From: an uncultured Roseateles sp.
GTDB taxonomy: Bacteria; Pseudomonadota; Gammaproteobacteria; Burkholderiales; Burkholderiaceae_C
DNA length: 64,000 nucleotides
Direction of reading: 5' to 3'
NCBI RefSeq assembly: GCF_945956965.1
Contig: NZ_CAMFJS010000001.1
Span: forward strand, 186,001-250,000
The stretch's first letter is position 1. The number at the start of each line of letters is the position of its first letter. The translations under genes and the position numbers were made by a program. The notes under the pieces are model-generated. The model made no database searches, had not been told where the DNA came from, and saw nothing but the letters and a program-made list of their open reading frames with translations. Shown piece after piece: positions 1-9,300 of this stretch.

Positions 1-723
1 ATCCCTGATGCCGCAGAGCCGGTTTTGGTCGAGGCGGAAGCCCCGGCGCTGCTACCTGCTCAGCATTTCGATGCGCCAGGCCCCCGGGACGATGAGCCAA
101 GCCTTTCATCACTGACGCAGCCCCCGTCGCCCCAGATCCGCTGGCGCGTGGCCGCGGCCATGCTGCTTCTGATCTTCGGCAGCGGCGCGGTCTTTTGGCT
201 CAGCCGCCAGCCTGCGGAATCCGCATCAGTTCATGGCGCGGCAACGGCAGCACAGCCGCCCGCAAGCGTCCCTGCCATCGAAGTCGCAGACAAGAAAGCG
301 CAGGGAACACCAGATTTGGGAAATGCGCGCAGTGGGGCTCAGCCGGGCGGGTCAGGGAATGACACTGCCAATACTTCGCTCGCCTTAGATACAAGTACCC
401 AGCCAGCCGTGCCTCTAAGCTCATCGCCCCCGGCTGATTCGGTCGAAGCAACTGCTACAACGGCAGCCTCCTCGCCGGCGCCGCGACGCCGGCCGGGGCT
501 TGCCTCAAGCAATGCTGCGGCGCCTTCTATCAATCTGCCTAGCCGAGCCGCCTTGCCCTCCGCCCCAACCAGCGCGGGCCCGATTGAAGCCATGGGCATG
601 GGCAGCAATGCTCGGACTAGCTATCCCAGTGCCACGCCCAAGCCCGCCAAGATTGGTGCTTGCACCGAGGCCGTCGCCGCACTGGGCCTTTGCAGCTCAG
701 CCGAAGTTCCCACTCAAAGGTAA
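1..723 (+). CDS. C-terminal part of a membrane-anchored protein of unknown function (5' end outside window)
   Basis: The frame is open from base 1, so the true start lies upstream and the TTG at 25 should not be taken as the start. About 40 polar residues precede one clear membrane helix (near RWRVAAAMLLLIFGSGAVFW, bases ~139-198). A long low-complexity Ala/Pro/Ser/Thr linker follows. The protein ends in a short cysteine motif, CTEAVAALGLC, close to the stop. This layout fits a single-pass inner-membrane protein with a disordered periplasmic tail, as seen in Ser/Thr-kinase-like receptors, but no kinase domain is visible here, so the function is not assigned. The stop is only 7 bases before the next ATG and AAAGG at the junction can serve as its ribosome site, so the two genes are probably co-transcribed and coupled. 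The same C-x9-C/LGLC ending recurs in the downstream protein. Confidence 0.7.
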   Translation: MPDAAEPVLVEAEAPALLPAQHFDAPGPRDDEPSLSSLTQPPSPQIRWRVAAAMLLLIFGSGAVFWLSRQPAESASVHGAATAAQPPASVPAIEVADKKAQGTPDLGNARSGAQPGGSGNDTANTSLALDTSTQPAVPLSSSPPADSVEATATTAASSPAPRRRPGLASSNAAAPSINLPSRAALPSAPTSAGPIEAMGMGSNARTSYPSATPKPAKIGACTEAVAALGLCSSAEVPTQR

Positions 724-730
724 GCCCGCT

Positions 731-1801
731 ATGCAGCCATTGGACCTATCTTCTCCGCGGATTGGGGCTGTTGCCCGCTCCTGGATTCGCAGCGCCGCGA
801 TAGTGCTGGCAATGCTGGCGGGCACTGGGCATGTGTCGGCCGCGGCCGAGTACAAAATCGTCACAGCGTCTGATAAAGGCACCTACTACGCCATTGGCAA
901 AGACCTGGCCAAGTTCGTGGCGCCAGATGCCGATGTGCAACTGGAGGTGGTGGCGACCTCGGGCTCTGCTGCCAACGTCAAGCTGCTGCGCTACGAGCCC
1001 GGGGTGAAGCTGGCGGTGGTGCAGGCGGATGTGTTTCAAGCCTTTGTCGACCGTGCCGGCAGCGGCAATAACGAGGCGGCCGCGATGGTCAGGCCTTTGC
1101 GGGTGATTCTGCCGCTCTACAACACCGAGATCCATTACATCGTGCGGGCCGATTCACCGCTCAACTACATTCACGACATCAAAGATGCCAAGATCAATGG
1201 CGGCTTGGTGGGCAGTGGTGCCGCACTGATCACACACACGCTTTACCGCATGATGTTCAATGGGCCCATGCCGGAGCCACAAGCCAGCTTCATGTCCAAT
1301 GAAGAGGCGCTTGTGAAACTGATTTCCGACAAATCAGTCGATGTGGTGGTGGTCGCGGCCGGCCAACCCGCGCCGCTGATTGCCAATATGCGGCCGGAAG
1401 CCCAGAAGTTCATCAAGCTGCTGAAGTTCGACCCGGATCACCCCGCCAGCAAGGCAGCGCTTGGCACCTACACGCCGGCCAAGATGCTGGCCGCCAGCTA
1501 TCCCAATCTGCTGAATGAAGACTTCACCACGATTTCTGTGGGCGCCTTTTTGGTGACCTACGACTACAACCTGAAGGACACCATCTCGCATATGGCCAGG
1601 TTCGGCCGCTCGCTCTGCCAGAACTTCTCCCGCCTACAAGCCGATGGCCACCCGAAGTGGCGCGAAGTCAGCCTGAAGCTGCCCGAGCTCGGCCATGGTT
1701 GGACCTATTTCGGCCCGACCACCCGCGAATTGCGCGCCTGCAACGTCATGATGAAGAAGCGCTGTTCGGCTGAAGAGCGCATTCTGGGCTTGTGCAATTG
1801 A
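731..1801 (+). CDS. TAXI family TRAP-type solute-binding protein
   Basis: A 356-residue protein beginning at ATG 731, with AAAGGTAAG overlapping the stop of the preceding gene as ribosome site. Residues ~15-40 form a signal peptide ending near VSAAAEY. The mature part starts YKIVTASDKGTYYAIGKDL, the usual opening of TAXI (TRAP-associated extracytoplasmic immunogenic) periplasmic binding proteins, and the whole length is one periplasmic-binding fold. No TRAP membrane subunits (DctQ/DctM) lie nearby, so it may be an orphan receptor, possibly working with the membrane protein encoded just upstream. The C-terminus carries an extra CSAEERILGLCN tail resembling the end of the upstream protein. The family assignment is firm; the ligand is unknown. 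Confidence 0.88.
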   Translation: MQPLDLSSPRIGAVARSWIRSAAIVLAMLAGTGHVSAAAEYKIVTASDKGTYYAIGKDLAKFVAPDADVQLEVVATSGSAANVKLLRYEPGVKLAVVQADVFQAFVDRAGSGNNEAAAMVRPLRVILPLYNTEIHYIVRADSPLNYIHDIKDAKINGGLVGSGAALITHTLYRMMFNGPMPEPQASFMSNEEALVKLISDKSVDVVVVAAGQPAPLIANMRPEAQKFIKLLKFDPDHPASKAALGTYTPAKMLAASYPNLLNEDFTTISVGAFLVTYDYNLKDTISHMARFGRSLCQNFSRLQADGHPKWREVSLKLPELGHGWTYFGPTTRELRACNVMMKKRCSAEERILGLCN

Positions 1802-1921
1802 TGTCGGCTCCCTTGGTCACATAGCGGCGAACTCCGGTAAACGCGACACCAGCAAGAGCCACTCAATACTTCGACAATGTGTATTATGTCAAATTATGCA
1901 GATCAGCGACTCCGCACAAAG

Positions 1922-1952
1922 AAAAAGCGCCCGGCGGCAAACCGCGGGCGCC
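1922..1952 (-). terminator. Rho-independent terminator of the PEP-CTERM gene
   Basis: Read on the minus strand, a GC-rich stem (GCGCCCGCGG with CCGCCGGGCGC, one bulged C, TTTG loop) is followed directly by TTTTTC. It begins 4 bases after the stop codon at 1956-1958. Confidence 0.8.
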
Positions 1953-1955
1953 TAT

Positions 1956-2774
1956 CTATCGTCTATCTATCAGTGCGGCACACGCAATATGCCCCTTTAG
2001 CCGCGCTAGGCACGCAGCTATCAGACCCAAGCCCACCAGGGCCAACGAGGCCGGCTCCGGCAATTCGCCGTTGATCTCGCGCCCAATCTTGGTCACCGCA
2101 GCACGCTCGAAATCAGCAAAGTCTTTGGCCGTGATGACAAAGCCATCGGACGTCACCACATTGGTCTTGTACCAAGTGGTGACGCCGTTCGCCCCCATAT
2201 CGCCTTCGATGGCAAGGCCGTTGATCGTGATGCCAGAGTCAGCAGCAGCATCACGCTCAGCCTGCGTGGCTGCACAAGGGGTGTTGTAGGGCGACAAACC
2301 ACTGCAAATCGGATCGGTGCTCTGGAAACCATCACCCGAGACGTCCATGACCTTGCGCTTGCCCTCGTAGTTGTTCGTTGCGAAGGCGTTGCGTGACAGC
2401 AGCATGCCGTCCTGCACATCGGTGGAGGTACCGATACCGCCGTTGCGGACCAAAGTCCCGAGTGAATTGGCAAAGTTCAAGATGCTGGCCAGTGAGTCCA
2501 GCTTGGTCCAGCCGATCACCTCTGCGGCATTGGTGCCAAATTGCACGACGTTCACGGCAATACCGCCCTCTCCGGCGAACGACAGGATGCGGCTCTGCAC
2601 CGAGGCGTCCAGGAAGGCATTTTTGTAGCCAATCCGTTGCAGGTCGTACTCCGCGCTCGAGATGCTGCCCGACACGTCCATGACCAGTGACAGTTCGAGG
2701 GCCACGGGTGCGGCTTGAACAGTAGATAGGGCTAGCGCGGCAACACCCGCGGCGAGCTGTCCAACAAAACGTAT
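1956..2774 (-). CDS. DUF1194-type von Willebrand A protein with PEP-CTERM sorting signal
   Basis: Secreted VWA protein of about 272 residues. After the signal peptide (RFVGQLAAGVAALALSTVQA) comes a MIDAS metal site, DVSGS (D33, S35, S37 from the proposed start), with later Thr and Asp positions in GTSTDV and DVSGDG. The C-terminus carries PEP followed by a hydrophobic helix (ASLALVGLGLIAACLARL), the exosortase sorting signal. The tail after the helix (KGHIACAALIDRR) is longer than usual. Start choice: no ATG, GTG or TTG lies between the signal peptide and a strong AGGAG (2785-2781). The codon six bases after AGGAG is ATA at 2774-2772, which gives a normal signal peptide, so I propose a non-standard ATA start. 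GTG 2819 sits in a hairpin loop without a ribosome site, and TTG 2909 is upstream of the predicted transcript start. It is transcribed alone from a sigma-54 promoter. Confidence 0.8.
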   Translation of the reverse strand: MRFVGQLAAGVAALALSTVQAAPVALELSLVMDVSGSISSAEYDLQRIGYKNAFLDASVQSRILSFAGEGGIAVNVVQFGTNAAEVIGWTKLDSLASILNFANSLGTLVRNGGIGTSTDVQDGMLLSRNAFATNNYEGKRKVMDVSGDGFQSTDPICSGLSPYNTPCAATQAERDAAADSGITINGLAIEGDMGANGVTTWYKTNVVTSDGFVITAKDFADFERAAVTKIGREINGELPEPASLALVGLGLIAACLARLKGHIACAALIDRR

Positions 2775-2802
2775 ACTTCTCTCCTGATTGTTGCGGATAG
2801 TT

Positions 2803-2834
2803 GGCGCGCCTCCTGTCACCGCAGGAGACGCGCC
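2803..2834 (-). promoter_or_regulatory. 5'-end leader hairpin of the PEP-CTERM transcript
   Basis: A 13-bp inverted repeat (arms 2803-2815 and 2822-2834) with a 6-base loop. The only non-Watson-Crick pair (2809/2828) is a G-U wobble in minus-strand RNA but a C-A mismatch in plus-strand RNA, so it folds better as the leader of the minus-strand gene. The predicted sigma-54 start (about 2834) is the first base of the hairpin. On the plus strand it is followed by TTGTTTTTTTT and could also terminate antisense transcription. Confidence 0.6.
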
Positions 2835-2844
2835 TTGTTTTTTT

Positions 2845-2860
2845 TGCAAAATTGGTGCCA
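2845..2860 (-). promoter_or_regulatory. Sigma-54 (RpoN) -24/-12 promoter
   Basis: Minus-strand sequence TGGCACCAATTTTGCA matches the RpoN consensus TGGCAC-N5-TTGCA exactly, with the GG and GC pairs separated by 10 bases. The predicted +1 is about 2834, giving a ~60-base leader before the proposed ATA start. Sigma-54 control of PEP-CTERM genes fits the known association of PrsK/PrsR regulators with exosortase systems. The activator binding site is not identified. Confidence 0.82.
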
Positions 2861-3374
2861 GCGTTGCCACTTGCCGCGAAGCAAAGCGGAAAAAATCCTT
2901 ATCGGACAAGGACTTATAAAATTAGGGATGACCCTAGGACCGGGCGAAAATCGCCGCCCTGCACGGCCCAGTGTCAAATTGGCCGACAGTTCCATTGAGG
3001 GGCTTGGACGGCTCTTACGCTGAGAACTGCAATCCCCTCGCCCCAAGGCAAGCTTGTTCCTCAGGAATACCTGCCCTCCCCCCGTTCAGGCGCGTGGCAA
3101 GAAGGGATTAGCACCGCTGAGGCGCTCGGTACCAGCCTTGCACAACAACTAGACGAGCCTTGGGCTTGCGCTTGCCGTGACCCACCATGGCAGCACGCTC
3201 ACTTTCAGAGTTATTCAACCAGAAGCCCCTGTGGTCCTTAAGGACCATCCTTAAGGACCGGAGCGAGGGTACGGAACAGCCAAGGATGCAGGAACATCGG
3301 CAAATTGTTCTCAACGAGCTGAACAACGATGACGTGGACTCGCGCCCCATCATCACTGTCCCACTCATCACCAA
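2861..3374. other. Non-coding stretch between the sigma-54 promoter and the 3' end of the giant adhesin gene
   Basis: No open frame here has convincing composition or start signals. It should contain the enhancer sites for the sigma-54 promoter and the 3' untranslated region of the adhesin operon. The only strong structure seen is the double dyad at 3233-3259. A TTGACA occurs on the minus strand near 2983, but no good -10 box follows. Confidence 0.5.
3233..3259. repeat. Perfect 12-bp inverted repeat made of two tandem 10-bp palindromes
   Basis: GGTCCTTAAGGA, three bases, TCCTTAAGGACC. Each arm itself contains the palindrome TCCTTAAGGA, so there are two identical dyads 13 bp apart. It lies about 115 bp beyond the adhesin stop codon. 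No U-run follows on either strand, so it is not a classical intrinsic terminator. It could be an RNA 3'-end stabiliser or a double operator. Confidence 0.7.
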
Positions 3375-6300
3375 TCACTCGAACTCAAGCTTGCCCACGA
3401 GTTCGTCATCCTCCTCTTTGCCTGCCTTGGTCGGCGAACTGCGCAGCAGTTGATCGAAGTTCACGCCAAGAGCAGCCTGGCGGACTGAAGGCCCGCTGCG
3501 GGTGCTTGTGCCGCCGGCTGGGCTTGAGTGGGCATCTTGCGGTGTTCGGCCGGTGTTGGCTGCCGACACAATCTGCGATGGCTTGTAGACGAGCGCCATT
3601 GCGTCCGTGTCGACATACTGGCGGTCCCGAACCAAGCTGAACTCACTCGAGGGTGTGAACAGTTGAACGTCAACGTTTGGCCACACCTTCGCCTTGCCCG
3701 CCATCAGCCCAATCAGTCCGTCCGGCGTACCAAGACGCATGCTGTCACTGACTCGACCCTTGTCGATCTGGGTCGTGTGGCCATTGGTCGTGAGGCTGAT
3801 GGTGTCGGCACTGAGCGCCGGGATCGACCAGCGTTGCGCCAGCGCACCCTCGAAGCTCGCACTCAGCGTGATCTGCTTGGCGGCGGAGCCGTCTAGTCCG
3901 GTGAGTGTGCTGCTCAGAGTGTTGGCAGCAGCAGCGCTTTCTGAACCGACGGCCTCCACCGGCACGAACTTGAGCGCGCCCTGGATCTGTGGCGCTTGCA
4001 GGGTGAAGCTGGCCCCTTGCGCCTCGGCCAGGGCAATCTGGGTCGCACTTCTGAGGGTGGCGCTTCTGGCCTTGAGCAGGTCAAGGTTAACCTCCTTGTT
4101 GCCGCTCAGCACGAGATCTTGCGTTTGCAACAATTTGGCCTGCACCCCTCCCCCAGCATTGAGTGTCATGCGCTTGGCGGCGGTGAGGGCGTCAGCCACG
4201 ATGTCCCTGGCAGCGCTGGCATTGAGGCTGTCGCTCACACTGAAATTGCCGAGCTTCAAATTGGCCGCGCTGAGGTCAGCATTGCTTGCGTTGAACTGTG
4301 CCATCTCCAGCTGATCGGCAACCGTGAAGCTGGCCTTGTCACCCACATTGATGCGATCAGCGCTGAGGCTTTGTGCAACCACCTCCAGCCCTGACTTGAA
4401 CTCATTACTGGAAAGCAAGCTAAGCGAGCCTCGGGCGCTCAGGCTGGCTGCGCCAGTGATTTGCAGGTCGGCCAAACTGAGCGTGTCACCGTCGAGCCGT
4501 GCTGTACCGCCGACTTGTACGGCTGCACTGACGGGCGTGTCTGCCAAGGGTTTGACGGCAGGGACGCTGCCCAAGTGCAGCTGAGCGCCAGACTGAATTT
4601 CAAGCTTGCCCTCAACCTTGAGACGAGAAGCTTCGATCGCGCCGCTGGCCTGCAAGCTGGCATCCCCGCCAACGCTCAGTTCTCCGAACTGAATTTGCGA
4701 GGCCCGAGCCGACAAATTTTTTCCGATCTGGCCTTGGGCCAGACTCAGTACGGTGCCCGCACTGAGCGTGGCATCGCCGCTTGAGTTGAGCCTGCCCAGG
4801 CTGGCGGAACCGCCGGCGTCAAGCGTTAGGTCGGCGCTGTTCCAGTCGCTGCCGATCACGTTTGTAGCCTTGAGGTCCAACGCATCGCTGCTCTTGAGGG
4901 CATCAATTTGCAGGCCTTGGCTCGCGCTCAGCTGCGCAGTACCGCGGGCGTTGAGGCTCGCGAGTTTGAGGCCCTCCGCTTTGAAGCGTAGCGCGCCGGT
5001 GTCCAAGCTTTTCAACTGTGCAGCACCGGCAATATCGATGTTGGCGTTTGCGGCCACGCTGAGCGTTTCACCTTGCAGGCCGGCCGCTACGAGAGTGAGC
5101 TTGTCGCCGAGCGATACCTGCCCTAGGTTGACGGCGCCGCCCTTGATGTCAGCGGCCTGACTGGCTGCCAGGTTCGTGATGACAAGAGTGTCCCGCGCGG
5201 CCAAGCTAGTCTTGCCGGCCACAATCAAGCTGCTGCCCTCAAGGCTGGCGGTCTGTACGCTGAGTGCGGCACCGAAGATGCCGCCGATGCCAAGGTCATC
5301 AGTCACCATCAGGCTGGTATTGCCTCCGGCCTGTACCTGCAGTTGGGCGCTTCGCGCGCTCAGGCTAAGCGTCGCATCACCGCGAAGTAACTCGGCACTG
5401 AGTCGATTGCCGGCTGAGAGCTTGGCCGCACCGAGGCTGCGCAACTCGTTCAATTCAAGGTCGCGAGCCTGCACATCCAGCGTGCCGCCGACGATATTGC
5501 CTTGCCCCAGGAGGGCGAGCTTGTCATCGACGACGAGCTTGGCATCGCCCGCCACCTTGAGACTACTGATACGGCTGCTGGCAACCGCCAAGTCGAGCGC
5601 ACCCAGCACGTCGGCGCCGCCGAGAGCCAGTGTTTGCGCGACCCGCAGGAGGGCATTGCCGCCTGAACCCAAAACACCGACGTCGGCGCTTCGGGCAGAG
5701 AGCTCAAGCGATTGGCCAGCCGCCAATCGGCTAGCCACAAGGCTGTCAGCACGCAAGGCCAGCTGTTGGCCGGCGTCGATCTGACCCAGCGTTGCGGCAC
5801 CGTCAACCGTGAGGCGGGCCTGTCCTTGCGCGTCGAGTTGGTCGAGCTTGAGGCTGGGTGTGCTCAGGCTCAGATCCGTCCCAACGCTGGCACGCCCGAG
5901 TATCAGTTGCTGGCCGAGCACAGCGCTCGTGCTGCTGCCTGAACGGGTCTCTCCGATCTGGGCCTCACGGCCCTGGACGCTAAGCGCCCTGCCTGCTGCC
6001 AGACGCTGTGCGGTAATTGCGTCTGCGTTCACAGCAAGGTTACCGCCAGCAGACAAGTTCTGTATGTCGAGTGTGGCGTCAATGTTCAGGTCCACCTCAC
6101 CACGGCTTTGCACCTGGCCAAGCGTGGCGCGTGCGGCCTTAGCCCGGAAGTTACCGGCGAACTCCCCGTTATTGAGTTGTAGCGCCTCGCTCGCGCCCAG
6201 CACAGCAGCGTCGCCCACCTTCAACACGCCGCCCTGGATGTTGGCGGCCTGCAGGCGCAGCGCTTTGCGCGCATCAAGGTCGGTGAAGGCTAGCATGCCG

Positions 6301-9300
6301 CTCGTGCTGATCTCACTATCGCCCGCCATGCTGATCTGGCCCAGGGTGGCATTCGCTGCCCGGAGGTCCAGCTCGGTAGCGAACACACCCTTGTCAATGG
6401 TGGCCTTGCCTGCTGTGCTGAGCTTGGCCGAGGCGCCGGCTGAAAGGCCTTTGGCGCTGAGGCTATCGGCCGCCAGCGTGAGGGCCTGCTTGGCCTCAAA
6501 GCTGTCGATCTGCAGGGCGCCATTCGTCGCCAACTGAGCAGCATCCAACACGCTCACCGTACCCAAGGTGGCCGCTTCGGCGCTGAGCTTCAAGGCGGCG
6601 CCGAATGTGCCGTTCTTGATCGCCGCATTACCTAGGCTGCTCAGGGTCGCATTGCCGCTTACTTTGAGCGTTTGCACGTCAAGCCGGCCTACGTTCATAT
6701 CCAAAGCCCGCTTGCCCTCGAAGCTGGTGAGCCTGAGCAGATCGGCCGACGCCACCGTGGCATCGGCTGCAACGGTCGTTAGACCCAAGATCGCACGATT
6801 GGCTTTGAGACCCAGCGTCCCGCCGAAGCTGGCTGTGTTCAGGGTCACATCGCCCGTGGTGTTCAATTTGGCGGCACCTTGGGCCGCGAAGGTCTTGGCG
6901 GCCAGACTGGCTGCCTTCAGCGTGGCGGCCTGCTTGCCCTCGAATTTGTCGATCTGCAGGCTGCCCTTGACCGCCATTTGCGCGTCGCCAGCTACAGCGA
7001 TGGACCCCAAAGTAGCGGAGCCGGCCAACATATCCAGAGTCGAGCCAAACTGACCCGCGCTGATCCGGGCGGCACCCACTGTGCTCAACTGGGCGGCGCC
7101 ATCAGCGGCCAATGTCTTGGCGTCCAGGCTGCCGACATCGATCGTGAGTGACTTCTGCCCTGCGAAGCTGTCAATCACCAGCGCAGCATCGACCTTGAAG
7201 GCCGCCTCATCAAGGGACTTGCCCGTGTAGAGCCGCGCGGCTTTTGCCCTGAGATTCAGTGTCGAGTTGAAGGTGCCAGCGTTGATATCAATGTCACCAA
7301 CCGTGCGGAAACTGGCGGCACCGCCAGCCTTGACTGTCAAGGCCCGAGCCCGGTCCGCGCTCAGGTTCAGGGTCTGGCCGACCTCAAGCAAGGTGGCATC
7401 GAATGCGTTTTGGACCGTCAAGCTAGCGCTGCCGTCCACGCCCACGTCGCCCAAGATGGCGCGACCCGCGGCGAGCGAGAGGCTGCCCCCGACGTCCAGT
7501 GTTCTGTTATTGATTGCGTCCAGCGTCAGGCTCATGGACGCGCCGCTACTGAGTTCGCGCACGTTGACATCGGAACCTCGCCACACGGTCAGATCGCGCC
7601 AGGCATGAAGCCGATCACCCTTGATGGGGCCGCCAGCCCCCAGCAGCAAATCGCGGCCTGCTTGCACATCCTGCGCTCGCGTCGAGGTGAGCGAACCCAG
7701 GACAACATCGCCCCCGGTACTCAGGCCCTTCTTGAGCAGCAGGTCGCTTGATAGCGCTTCCAGGGTCGCATTACGGCCCGCCAGCAAACTGGCAGCGAGA
7801 TCGAGTCGGGTAGCCTGCAAGTTCAGGTCACTGCTGGCGCCAAGCGCCTCAATGGATCCTGTGCTGGTGAGTGCGCCCAGGCTTGTCAGATTGACATTGC
7901 CAGTCGTGCTGATGGGGCCGGCGGCGCTCAGGTCGCCGGCCGCACTCAGCACAATATCGCCCGTGCCGGCCACAACAGTCTCCAGCTGCGTCGCACTGCT
8001 ATTGGCGCCAGAGAGGTTGAGGAAGATGCCGCCGGACTCATTGCGCGCACTGCTGCGATCCGCCTTGAGTTCAAGGCGCCTGAGCGCCTCACCCAAACCC
8101 AATCCGCCGGTGTTGCCCGCGGATTGATTCAGCGCAATCAAGCCACCGGCGTCACTCACGCTGAGCAGGTCAGCGGCGCCGACCCTCATCACCCTGCCCC
8201 GTGCGGCATCAATCGCCATCCCGGTCTTGGCTCTCACGGTGCTAAGGCGCGCATCACCGTCCGTGGCAATCAAGGTGGCAGTGCTGGTGTCACTGATGGC
8301 TTGGCTGCCAACGCCCATGGTCAGGCTTGCACCTTCCAGCTTCAGGGCCGCGCCAGCGCGCATGGTCCTCGCTGCATCGAGCGTGAGCGCTTCTTGGGAC
8401 GTGAGCACCAAGTCCTGGCCGGTTTGGACATCGCCCGAGACCCGCAAACGCCCAGCGGCCTGGGCGAACAGCCCGCCCACGCCAAGCGTTGAGGCCTGCA
8501 ACTCAGTCGCGGCATTGCGAAGATCTAGGTGCACATCGCCCGTGGCCGACCGCACGCTCACCACATCGGCAGCCACACGCAGCGCCGCCTCATCCGCGCC
8601 GCCAACCACACCACCGACACCAGCACCACCCATATTCAGGCTGTTGAGCCTGAACCCAGCGCCTTCGTCCTGCACGGTCATGAGGACATCAACGGCATTG
8701 GTCTTGAGGCTGCCGCCTTCCACATCCAAGGTCATGCCGGTCTTGGCGGTAAGCGAACCCAGCACCGCGTCGCTGCCGCTGTAAAGCGCGAGATTGCCGT
8801 GGCTCAGCAACTCACCGCCCTTATCCATGGTCACGCTGCCGGCGGTAAGAATCAAGTCACCCTCGGCGGCGACCTTTTTGTCGGAACTGAGGTTGAAGTC
8901 GCCCCCCACCAGCCACGTCAGCTTGCCGCTGCTCGCTACGTCGCCGGTGACCGCAAGGTCAGCGGCTCCAGTCAGATTGAGCGAGAAGGCCCTTGTCCTA
9001 CTGTCACCCAAGCGAACCTTCGAGGCGCTGCTCAACCATGTGTCTCTGGCATTGATCTTGAGCGTGTCGCCCACTGCGGAATCGTCTAAGGCCAGCACCA
9101 GCGCCCCCGTGCCAGCCCCCTGCGGGTCAGTGCCGATATTGCCGTTCACGTCCAGAACAATGCGGTCAGCCGCCAGCGAGAGCAGGCCCTTTTGCTTCTG
9201 GTTCAGATTGCCCGCGCCTAGCCTCAGGTTCACATCCTTGCCGGCGTTGACGGCGTCGATGACGAGGTCGCCAGCGGCCTTGCTCAGCCAGATCGAGCCC

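Noticed and set aside
2803-2845. The hairpin plus T-run as a plus-strand terminator of a real gene
   Set aside because: No plus-strand gene ends upstream of it, and the stem contains a C-A mismatch in plus-strand RNA. I treat it mainly as the minus-strand leader hairpin.
3187-3453. Small plus-strand open frame next to the adhesin 3' end
   Set aside because: It overlaps the end of the adhesin gene, has no ribosome site, contains the double palindrome, and its translation resembles nothing known.
6054-7400. The 222-bp periodicity as a CRISPR or non-coding repeat array
   Set aside because: The units are coding, diverged and in frame within one protein; there are no identical short repeats with variable spacers.
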